49,908 nucleotides of DNA from Deltaproteobacteria bacterium. GTDB taxonomy: Bacteria; Myxococcota_A; UBA9160; UBA4427. The stretch spans positions 325,168 through 375,075 of the forward strand of contig PBFW01000007.1 of NCBI GenBank assembly GCA_002719955.1, written 5' to 3'. The translations under genes and the position numbers were made by a program. The notes beneath the pieces are model-generated. The model was not told where the DNA came from and did no database searches. It saw nothing but the letters and a program-made list of their open reading frames with translations. Below, one piece after another: positions 43,085 to 49,908 of this stretch (position 1 is the stretch's first letter; every line of letters starts with the position of its first letter).

Positions 43085-44401
43085 ATGAGTGCAAATACCG
43101 AGAGCAACGTTTCCCCGCCGGACCTGAAGGTTGCCTCCCGGATTCCCGCGTCTCGATATACCTCGCGTGATTGGGAAGATCTGGAAACCGAGCGGCTCTG
43201 GGCGCGAGTCTGGCAGATCGCCTGCACGGAAGATTGCATCTCCGAGCCCGGCGATTATTGGGAATACGAGATTGGTCCGCTGTCGATCGTCATCCTGCGC
43301 GACGACGAGGGCATCGTGCGCGCGTTCCAAAACGTCTGTCCACACCGCGGTGCAGCGATTCTTAAGGGGTCGGGAGGAGGGCTCTGCGAAGTCCGCTGCC
43401 CCTACCATCATTGGCGCTTCGACCTGAAGGGTCACCTCTGCGGTGACGCTCAGAGCGACCAGCTCGAGGGGCGTCCGGGACCGATGAGCCTGATACCGGT
43501 CTCGACCGGCACCTTTGGCGGCTTCGTCTTCGTCAACCCGGATCCGGATTGCGAGCCGCTCGAGGAGTTCCTGGAAATATTGCCCAAAGAGCTCGCCTGG
43601 GTCGGCATGGAAGACTACAGCTGCTCCGATTTTTTGACCTTGCCGCTCCCCTGCAATTGGAAGGTCGTCGTCGATGCGTTCATCGAGACCTATCACCTGC
43701 ACGCCGTCCATCCCCAGATGCTCGCGATCGCAGACGACGTCCATACGCCGATCACCCTCTACGACAAGCACACGATGTTCATGCAGCCCTATGGCGTACC
43801 CAGCCCACGCCGAAAGGGCACTGTGACCGATCAGGAGCTCTGGGAGGAGTTCGCCGCCAATCTGGGGCATCGGATGGGGATGACCTTCGCCTCCACGGAA
43901 GATCAGGGTACCCACCCACCGGTGCCCGAGGGCCAGACGATGCGCGATGTGCTCGTGTCACGAATCCGCGCGCACCTCGCGAGCATTGGCCCCCGCTTTG
44001 CCGATCTCGACGACCATCACATCATCGACGATTTCCACTACCACATCTTCCCAAACGCGGTCTTCAACGTCTTTGCGGGCTGGTATGGGCTGATCCGCAT
44101 GCGCCCGGGCGCGACACCCGACGAGAGCTTCGTCGACATGTGGAACTTCGATTTGCGCGCGGAAGATCACCCCGAGAATCACCCACGCCCGGTCAAGAGT
44201 CTCCTCGGCGTGGACGACCTCTCCTCCTTTGGCACGGTTCTTCCCCAGGATCTAGACGTGCTCACGAGGGCGCAGCAGGGACTCCATCAGCCGGGACTCG
44301 ATTTCCTCCGGCTCACGCCCGCCGAAGCGCGAATCGGCCGCATGCATGAGATCCTCGATCGCTATCTGGACCCGCCGGACGATCAGCGGCTGCCGGATTG
44401 A
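43085..44401 (+). CDS. Rieske aromatic ring-hydroxylating oxygenase, alpha subunit
   Basis: A 438-residue non-heme iron oxygenase. Rieske 2Fe-2S ligands: Cys85 and His87 in NVCPHRGAAI and Cys105 and His108 in VRCPYHHWRFDLKG. Mononuclear iron ligands His204 and His209 lie in DAFIETYHLHAVHP; the third (Asp) is probably in the LDDHHIIDDFHYHIFPNA or later region. It resembles the alpha subunits that demethylate or hydroxylate aromatic or steroidal rings. No ferredoxin, reductase or beta subunit is adjacent, so electron donors must come from elsewhere. The ATG lies 1 bp after the EthD stop with AGAGGA upstream; the P450 follows 47 bp downstream. Confidence 0.92.
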   Translation: MSANTESNVSPPDLKVASRIPASRYTSRDWEDLETERLWARVWQIACTEDCISEPGDYWEYEIGPLSIVILRDDEGIVRAFQNVCPHRGAAILKGSGGGLCEVRCPYHHWRFDLKGHLCGDAQSDQLEGRPGPMSLIPVSTGTFGGFVFVNPDPDCEPLEEFLEILPKELAWVGMEDYSCSDFLTLPLPCNWKVVVDAFIETYHLHAVHPQMLAIADDVHTPITLYDKHTMFMQPYGVPSPRRKGTVTDQELWEEFAANLGHRMGMTFASTEDQGTHPPVPEGQTMRDVLVSRIRAHLASIGPRFADLDDHHIIDDFHYHIFPNAVFNVFAGWYGLIRMRPGATPDESFVDMWNFDLRAEDHPENHPRPVKSLLGVDDLSSFGTVLPQDLDVLTRAQQGLHQPGLDFLRLTPAEARIGRMHEILDRYLDPPDDQRLPD

Positions 44402-44448
44402 GTGCCGACGAGTACCCGGCAGAGAACGAAGCTCCGGGGAAGAATGAC

Positions 44449-45687
44449 ATGAGCGAGCCCCACTACGATCCCTACTCCGAGGAAGCGCTGAAGGATCCGC
44501 ATCCGATCTACAAGCGTCTGCGGGCTGAGAAGCCCGCCTACTATCTCGAGAAATACGATGCCTGGGCGCTTTCGCGCTTCGAGGACATATGGAACGCCTC
44601 GTTGGATTCCAAGTCGTATTCCGTGGCGGCCGCGGGCGCCTCTTCCGGACATCTGCTCACCCGGCAGCTACCGATCTTTCCCAGTCTGATGCACACGGAT
44701 CCGCCAGATCACACGCGGATGCGCTCGCAGATCAAGGCCCCCTTCACACGGCAGCGGGTAGCGGAGCTCGAACCGAAATTTCGCTGCATCGTCCGGGAAG
44801 AGCTGGCGCGGGTCGCGGAACGTGGTGAGGCGGATGCCCTCGCCGACATCGCGCAGCCCGTCGCCACCCGTGTGACCTGCGCTGTGCTCGACCTCCCGGT
44901 GAACGATGGGCCGGGACTCAATGAGATCGTGTCGCGCATCTTCACGCGCGAACCGGGCACCATCGGCCTACCGGAATCGAGCATCGCCGCCTTCGGTGAG
45001 CTCGACGCCTACTTCCTCGAGAGGGTGCGCGAGCGAAGGATGAAACCGAGTGACGCCGACGACATGTTGAATCGCCATTTGCGTATGGAGCTCTCGGATC
45101 GGCGCCCGACGGACGAAGAAATTTCGTCGTTCATGACGACCCTGGTAATTGGGGGAACCGAGACCTTCCCCAAGGTGCTCGCGGGTGGATTGGTTCGACT
45201 CGACGCGGATCGCGACCAGCGCGCGCTGCTGCTGGAAGACCCGTCGCTGCTTCCGAACGCCATCGAAGAGATGGGGCGTTATGAAATTCCGCTCCAAATG
45301 CTTGGCCGCACGCTGCTTCGCGATGTCGAGCTCCATGGAGAGAAGCTCCGCGCGGGGCAGCCCGTGATGTTTCTCTATGCCTCCGCGAGTCGCGATGAGC
45401 GCGAATTCGATGACCCCGACACGTTCGACATTCGACGTAGTCTTCCTCGAGTCCTGACCTTCGGGCACGGCGCGCATGCCTGCCTGGGCCAGCATGTCGC
45501 GCGCCTCGAGGGGCGGATCCTGCTCGAGGAGATATTGGCCGCAATCCCCGATTACGAAGTCGACATGACGGGCTGCGTCCAGGCGCATTCCGAGTGGATG
45601 CAGGGCTATCTAGGGGTCCCGATTCGCTTCGCGCCCTTCTCGCTGGGGAACGATGCGGCACCCGCCGCCGCTTCCGCATCAGGCTAG
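44449..45687 (+). CDS. Cytochrome P450
   Basis: A 412-residue soluble bacterial P450. I-helix TLVIGGTETFPK (Gly-Gly-x-Thr oxygen-binding motif), ExxR in IEEMGRYEIP, and the heme-binding FGHGAHACLGQHVARLEG with Cys345. The MHTDPPDHTRMRSQIKAPF segment is the usual C-helix. Electron-transfer partners are not encoded nearby. The operon order EthD-Rieske-P450 suggests two successive oxygenations of one substrate. The ATG at 44449 fits the family; a TTG at 44398 overlaps the Rieske stop (TTGA) and would add 17 unsupported residues. The end is Ala/Ser-rich and runs into a remnant. Confidence 0.92.
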   Translation: MSEPHYDPYSEEALKDPHPIYKRLRAEKPAYYLEKYDAWALSRFEDIWNASLDSKSYSVAAAGASSGHLLTRQLPIFPSLMHTDPPDHTRMRSQIKAPFTRQRVAELEPKFRCIVREELARVAERGEADALADIAQPVATRVTCAVLDLPVNDGPGLNEIVSRIFTREPGTIGLPESSIAAFGELDAYFLERVRERRMKPSDADDMLNRHLRMELSDRRPTDEEISSFMTTLVIGGTETFPKVLAGGLVRLDADRDQRALLLEDPSLLPNAIEEMGRYEIPLQMLGRTLLRDVELHGEKLRAGQPVMFLYASASRDEREFDDPDTFDIRRSLPRVLTFGHGAHACLGQHVARLEGRILLEEILAAIPDYEVDMTGCVQAHSEWMQGYLGVPIRFAPFSLGNDAAPAAASASG

Positions 45688-45905
45688 GGGCCGTCTTCCC
45701 GCAGACCGAGATCGGAAGCGACCCGATCGTCGTTCAGGATCTGGCGCAGGCCGCGGAGGAGTCCGACTTCGACCCTCTCCTGGCCTACGAGCATATGTCT
45801 GGCCAGAGCCACGACCGCGTGGACAACACTCACATGTCCCTATGCGCCGGTGCGAGCACTTCGGGACCATCAAGGAATCTGCCCCGCTCGGATCGATGCC
45901 GCTAG
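45678..45905 (+). pseudogene. 5' remnant of an LLM flavin oxidoreductase
   Basis: Just at the P450 stop a second frame reads IRLGAVFPQTEIGSDPIVV and QDLAQAAEESDFDPLLAYE, then HMSGQSHDRVDNTHM. This is the start of luciferase-like F420-dependent enzymes (MRLGAVFPQTEIGxDP...AQAAExxGYDHLLAYDH). The expected ATG is ATC here, and similarity is lost within 70 codons, ending at a stop near 45905. A dead 5' fragment, perhaps a former fourth gene of the operon. Confidence 0.55.
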
Positions 45906-46014
45906 ATTGAGAGGATCGAGCAAAGGGGCAAGCTCAATGAGGCCTTCGGGCTGGCGTGGGACCTGATCCAACAACCGGGGGCAGCTCAACAGCCTGACGA
46001 GACGTGGTGTTACC

Positions 46015-46434
46015 TTGGAAAGACTGCAGCAATACAAGAAGTATGTAGATTGGTTCGAACCGCTCCACACGATCGCCAGCGAGCAGACCGGGCTCAGCGA
46101 TTTCGGCGCCGACAGGAGCTATCAGACCGGCCTACGCGTCATCCTGGAATCAATGGATGATGACTGCGACCTGAATGAAATGGGGCTCTACGCGGCGCCG
46201 CTCAGACTGGTCCAAAACCTGAAGCAGCGCTTGACAGCGGAACAGGCATTCAAGGACGATCCGGCCATCCTCGAGAAGCCCATCGAGAAGCCGCTCTTGA
46301 TCACCGGCATTGTGCGCACGGGCAGTACTGCGTTGCACTATCTGATGGCCCGCGACCCGAATCGCCAGCACCTGGAGTACTGGCTGGCGGACAACCCGAT
46401 GCCGCGCCCCTCCCGGGAAGAGACGAAGTGGTGA
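46015..46434 (+). pseudogene. 5' fragment of a sulfotransferase-family gene
   Basis: The frame begins at TTG 46015 (MERLQQYKKYVDWFEPLHTI) and contains PLLITGIVRTGSTALHYLMA, the PAPS 5'-phosphosulfate-binding loop of sulfotransferases, and HLEYWLADNPMP. At about 46415 the family similarity stops and the frame ends at TGA 46432. About two thirds of the protein is missing. The remaining sequence switches to an aminotransferase in another frame, so this is a truncated gene joined to another remnant, not a selenoprotein. Confidence 0.6.
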
Positions 46435-47000
46435 CCGGTTTCCGACTGGCCTTTGGCGGCGCCCAGGAATTCTACGGAGTGACCCCCGACTTGTGCGCGA
46501 CCGGCAAAGTGATTTCCTGCGGCCACCCCCTGGCCGTCGTGTGTGGCCGGGCAGAGATCATGGACTATGCCGGACCCTCGACCGCCGGAACCTCTGACCA
46601 TGTGAACCTGACGGGCACCTATAGCAGCAACCCCATCTCCGCGGCGGTGGCGCTCGCCGTGATCGGCGAGTTGAAAAAGCCCGGCGTCTACGAGGAGGTC
46701 GAGCGCAAGGGCAACAAACTAAAGAACGCGCTCACCGACCTGCTGAGCCAGGCGCAGATTCCGGCTGCCGTGATCGGGGAGGCTTCAGCCTTTCAGCCCT
46801 GGTTTACCAAAGAGGAGGTCATCGACCACCGCGGTACGCTCACTGCAGACATGGCGATCAATACCAAGTTCACCAACCTGCTGCTCGATCGCGGCATCGC
46901 CAAGGGGCACGAGAAATTCTTCATCTCCACCGTACACGCGGATGACGAGATCGACTACACCATCAGCGCGTTACGCGAAGTGGTTGGACTACTTAGCTGA
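46422..47000 (+). pseudogene. 3' fragment of a class-III aminotransferase (glutamate-1-semialdehyde aminotransferase-like)
   Basis: From 46422 the frame encodes DEVVTGFRLAFGGAQEFYG, TPDLCATGKVISCGHPLAV, VCGRAEIMDYAGPSTAGTS and NLTGTYSSNPISAAVALAV, the PLP-lysine half of class-III aminotransferases (Lys in GKVIS). It continues through GIAKGHEKFFISTVHADDE to TAG-type stop at 46998-47000. The N-terminal half is absent and the sulfotransferase fragment abuts it, so a deletion or recombination joined the two. An apparent in-frame ATG/GTG at 46428 has no ribosome-binding site. Probably inactive. Confidence 0.6.
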
Positions 47001-47001
47001 C

Positions 47002-47412
47002 TCACCGAACTGCGGAGCGCTTCAGCACCCCCTTGTCGTAGCCGGTTTTCTGTTCATCGGTCAGCACGCGACGCATTTCAATGAGATGTTCGTAACGCTG
47101 CCGCATGATTTGCGTCTTGGCGGCCATCAGCTCATCGATCTTGGCGTGGATATCGGCGATCTTGGCATCCTCGCGGATCGTCATCGCATTGAGTTCAGCA
47201 AGGGCCTGGGCTTCCCTTTTCTTGTGGGGCGCTTGATCGTCGTCGAGTTGGTGGTGCATGTGTTCGAGCTGATCGCGCTGAGATTGTGTGAATGTCTTGG
47301 CCCAGGCGGGCAGCTCGGGGTCTTCATCCGCTCGAGTGGGCAAAGAAGTCAGAAAGCCAAGCATCACGACGAGCAGAAGCGCCTGCATGACTCTGGTCGT
47401 TTTCGCGCTCAT
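47002..47412 (-). CDS. Periplasmic Spy/CpxP-like or heavy-metal-resistance-type protein
   Basis: A 136-residue protein with a signal peptide (MSAKTTRVMQALLLVVML and GFLTSLPTRADED). The mature part is highly helical and charged: WAKTFTQSQRDQLEHMHHQ, REAQALAELNAMTIRED and MRRVLTDEQKTGYDKG. The LTDEQK element near the end is like the LTxxQ motif of Spy/CpxP periplasmic chaperones and ZraP-type zinc proteins. Family assignment is tentative. It is convergent with the aminotransferase remnant, with one base between them. ATG 47412. Confidence 0.6.
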   Translation of the reverse strand: MSAKTTRVMQALLLVVMLGFLTSLPTRADEDPELPAWAKTFTQSQRDQLEHMHHQLDDDQAPHKKREAQALAELNAMTIREDAKIADIHAKIDELMAAKTQIMRQRYEHLIEMRRVLTDEQKTGYDKGVLKRSAVR

Positions 47413-47975
47413 GGAACTCTCCTCGAGAAGTTTCGAACACGATAGCTCGCCATTCAGTCAGATTCGCATCTGGATTCCCAATATCGGTCTATCGCGGAAC
47501 CATTTGGGGTTTTCCTTCCCACTCTTGACCGGTCAGCACCCAGGAAGGCAGCCTGATCGACTGCCAAGCTGAAACCGAACCCTCTCGGATGAAGAGGGAG
47601 AACAGACGGCGTTGCGATTACAACGCGTGAGGTCCAGAATATCGTGAGACGGAACCGCGTAGCAGACCTAGCAACTACCAGAATGACCGCTTCCTACGGA
47701 AGCTGAGTGTGGTCGTCCGGGACTTCGTCGACGACGATAACCGCGAACGCTGCCCGATCCGCTGGCCAATGTGATGGCTGTCGACGTCGAGCGGCAGAGC
47801 GGCAGAGCGGCAGAGCGGAGTAAAAAAGAGGCATCTGGTCCAGAAAGCGAGTCGGGCGGAAACTGGCTCTCCGATCAGAGAAGAGCGTTGTTGTCCGGAA
47901 AATATTTCCGACCTACAATCTCCGCTGCCGCGAACTCATACCGTCTCCCCCGCTCGCTAACGAGATCGATTCCGC
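47413..47975. other. Spacer with degenerate sequence
   Basis: About 560 bp upstream of the channel gene. The segment 47608-47652 resembles 28044-28094 (about 70 percent) and in one frame encodes GVAITTREVQNIVRRN; another frame at 47676 reads YQNDRFLRKLSVVVRDFVD, ending at 47772. Neither has a start or a recognisable family, so I suspect a decayed gene. A tandem GCAGAGCGG run occurs at 47793-47818. Confidence 0.35.
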
Positions 47976-49694
47976 GTGAAGTTCCTGCCCTCCCAGATCG
48001 CATTTATCCTCGATGAGCTCGACGAAGGCGAGAGCAAGCGGAACCTCCGATCGCTCGGAAACTTCGTCGCGATTCTGGCGGCCTCGTTCGTCAGCTTCAC
48101 GGTCATATTTCACCTGATCATGGTCTACGAGGGCCAGCAGCATTCCTGGCTCACGGGTCTCTACTGGACGCTCACGGTGATGAGCACCCTCGGATTCGGG
48201 GATATCACCTTCGAAAGCGACCTCGGTCGGCTCTTCACGATCTTCGTCCTGGTCTACGGAATCGTGATGCTGCTGATCGTCGCGCCCTTCACCTTCATCC
48301 GCTTCTTCTACGCGCCTTGGCTCGAGGCACAGATTCGGCTGCGCGCTCCGCGGCAAGTCGAGCAGGGGCTCTCAGACCACGTCGTGATCTGTCGAGACGA
48401 CGGGATCGCACGGGGGCTGATCGCACGGCTGGATGACCTGGCGATTGAGTACGTGCTGATCGAGCCCGATACGACGGCCGCCGCCCATCTCCATTCCGAC
48501 GGCCTGCACGTCGTGACGGGAAGGCGCGACGTGCGCGCAACCTTCGAGGCGGCCAACGTGGGGCAGGCCCGGATGGTGATCGCGAATCTTGGCGATACGG
48601 ATAACACGAACGTCACCTTGACCGTGCGGGAGGTGACGGACGATGTGCCCATCGTCGCGTTCGCCGAAGACGCGGACTCGATCGACGTGCTCGAGCTCGC
48701 CGGGGCGACCTCCGTGGTTCCGCTCAAGCGCAACCTCGGCGAACAGCTCGCCGCGCGCGTCACGGCCGGCATTCGATCGGCGCATCGCATCGGTCGTTTC
48801 GAAGATCTCGTCATCGCCGAGTTCCCCATTCATGGCACGGCGCTCGTCGGCCGAACGATTCGTGATACGAACCTGCGCCATCTGACGGGACTCAATATCG
48901 TGGGTGTCTGGGAGCGGGGTGAAATCCAGCCCGCTGAACCCGAAACCGTGCTGCACGAGCACAGCGTTCCCGTGGTGGTCGGGACCGACGAGCAGGTCAC
49001 GGATCTCGATGCGCTCTTCGTGATCTACCAGGCGACGGACACGCCGGTGCTCGTGATCGGTGGTGGCACGGTCGGGCGCGCGGTGAGCCAGGCGCTGCGC
49101 GATCGGGGCGCCTCGGTGACGATTATCGACCACGATGCCGACCTCGCACAAGAACTCGCGAGCGTGGCCGATAACGTCGTGATCGGGGACGGCTCGAGTC
49201 TGCAGACGGTGAAGGCCGCCGGTATCGACGAGGCTCCGTCCGTCGTGCTCACCACCAACGATGATGCGACGAACATCTTCCTGACGATTTACTGCCGTCG
49301 CCTGTCTAGGGTCGCCCATATCGTCAGCCGCATCAGCCACGACTGGAATCTCGAAGCGATCCATCGCGCAGGAGCAGATTTTGCCCTCAGTCGCTCCTCG
49401 CTCGCAATCCAAACGCTGGTCTCGCTGATCCTGAGCCGCGAGCTGATCGTCGTCGGCGAGGGCATCGAACTCTTCGTCGAGCAGGTCCCCGACCACCTCG
49501 TCGGCAAAGCCCTCGCTGCGAGCCAGATCGGCTCCCGAACGGGACTCAACGTGATCGGCATCCGGACACACGGCGAACTCGTCGCCAACCCCCCTGCCTC
49601 GGCCGAACTCGAGGCCGCGAGCGAACTGGTGATGATCGGTACTGCCGATCAGCGCCAGCGCTTTCTTTCGCTCGAAAGCGACAACAAGGGGTAG
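47976..49694 (+). CDS. Potassium channel protein with two RCK/TrkA domains
   Basis: A 572-residue protein with two transmembrane segments and a pore: helix 1 NFVAILAASFVSFTVIFHL, pore helix YWTLTVMSTLGFGDITF with the filter TLGFGD (71-76) instead of the usual TVGYGD, and helix 2 TIFVLVYGIVMLLIVAPF. The first RCK domain starts SDHVVICRDDGIARGLI, lacking a clear GxGxxG. The second is canonical, VLVIGGGTVGRAVSQALRD, followed by VTIIDHDADLAQELASV and an RCK-C-like end (ELVANPPASAELEAASELV). It resembles MthK/Kch-type ligand-gated K+ channels. GTG start at 47976; no ATG fits. Convergent with a partial gene at the window end. Confidence 0.9.
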   Translation: MKFLPSQIAFILDELDEGESKRNLRSLGNFVAILAASFVSFTVIFHLIMVYEGQQHSWLTGLYWTLTVMSTLGFGDITFESDLGRLFTIFVLVYGIVMLLIVAPFTFIRFFYAPWLEAQIRLRAPRQVEQGLSDHVVICRDDGIARGLIARLDDLAIEYVLIEPDTTAAAHLHSDGLHVVTGRRDVRATFEAANVGQARMVIANLGDTDNTNVTLTVREVTDDVPIVAFAEDADSIDVLELAGATSVVPLKRNLGEQLAARVTAGIRSAHRIGRFEDLVIAEFPIHGTALVGRTIRDTNLRHLTGLNIVGVWERGEIQPAEPETVLHEHSVPVVVGTDEQVTDLDALFVIYQATDTPVLVIGGGTVGRAVSQALRDRGASVTIIDHDADLAQELASVADNVVIGDGSSLQTVKAAGIDEAPSVVLTTNDDATNIFLTIYCRRLSRVAHIVSRISHDWNLEAIHRAGADFALSRSSLAIQTLVSLILSRELIVVGEGIELFVEQVPDHLVGKALAASQIGSRTGLNVIGIRTHGELVANPPASAELEAASELVMIGTADQRQRFLSLESDNKG

Positions 49695-49812
49695 CGGGAG
49701 GTCAGCGTGAGATGAACGTGGAAACGCGAGTAACCGAGCATTGCACCGCCGCCTCATGCCTCGCAGGGTTGTCGAAGATCAGGTGAACATCGAGACCGGC
49801 TGGCGCCACGCG

Positions 49813-49908
49813 CTAGACCGAAAACTCCTTATGAAAACGATTGAAGGCATCGGCCGTGCCGCAGACGTAGAGAGCATCGTCTTCACCCAGAACGAGTGAC
49901 GACGGGAT
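49813..49908 (-). CDS. C-terminal end of an RCK/TrkA-C-type protein (partial)
   Basis: The minus frame from the window edge reads IPSSLVLGEDDALYVCGTAD, then AFNRFHKEFSV, to TAG at 49815-49813. LGEDDALYVCGTADAFNRF is like the last strand and helix of RCK-C (TrkA-C) domains, found in K+ channels and cation/proton antiporters. Only 31 codons are in the window, so this is a tentative call; it would be a convergent neighbour of the K+ channel. Confidence 0.45.
   Translation of the reverse strand: MPSSLVLGEDDALYVCGTADAFNRFHKEFSV

Noticed and set aside
46432..46434. TGA in the sulfotransferase frame as another selenocysteine codon
   Set aside because: Sequence after it in the same frame has no sulfotransferase similarity, and the aminotransferase match is in a different frame, so it is a deletion junction.
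47793..47818. Tandem GCAGAGCGG units as a possible CRISPR or regulatory repeat
   Set aside because: Only about three 9-bp units without spacers; a simple tandem repeat.

Overview
The window is a high-GC bacterial chromosome segment with short spacers, frequent GTG and TTG starts and several 4-bp ATGA overlaps. The gene mix is many short-chain dehydrogenases (SDR), luciferase-like flavin oxidoreductases, a P450, a Rieske oxygenase, a thiolase/DUF35 pair and acyl-CoA ligases. With two in-frame UGA (selenocysteine) genes, this points to an aerobic environmental proteobacterium of the old 'Deltaproteobacteria' type (Myxococcota or Binatota-like) that degrades lipids, steroids or aromatics. The taxonomic call is inference; there is no rRNA in the window.

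Layout. 1-9.0 kb: a phosphotransferase, an MFS transporter, a TetR regulator and an SDR/SnoaL cluster, mixed with gene remnants. 9.0-13.2 kb: a flavin/Fe-S ene-reductase, a serine recombinase remnant, tRNA-Ser(GGA) and a zinc alcohol dehydrogenase. 13.4-15.4 kb: a translationally coupled pair, a thioredoxin-like fusion protein followed by a UGSC-family selenoprotein. 16-20 kb: SDR, LLM oxidoreductase and a GST-like protein, with truncated ligase and MDR genes. 20.2-22.1 kb: an NfeD/stomatin operon bracketed by 87-bp direct repeats. 22.3-27.6 kb: SGNH hydrolase, MFS, LLM oxidoreductase and a cysteine synthase-rhodanese fusion that is readable only if an internal TGA is selenocysteine. 28-32.6 kb: cupin, DUF35/thiolase pair and acyl-CoA ligase. 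32.8-41.7 kb: SDRs, an ECF sigma factor divergent from a conserved unknown gene, two further dehydrogenases and a ThDP enzyme. 41.8-45.7 kb: a TetR regulator divergent from an EthD-Rieske-P450 operon. 45.7-49.9 kb: three truncated genes, a Spy-like periplasmic protein and a potassium channel with RCK domains.

The strongest observations are the two selenoproteins. Each has an in-frame TGA inside a continuous protein family, followed at 17-18 nt by a bacterial SECIS-like hairpin with GG at the start of its loop. The second theme is gene decay: at least ten truncated or frameshifted remnants lie among intact genes.
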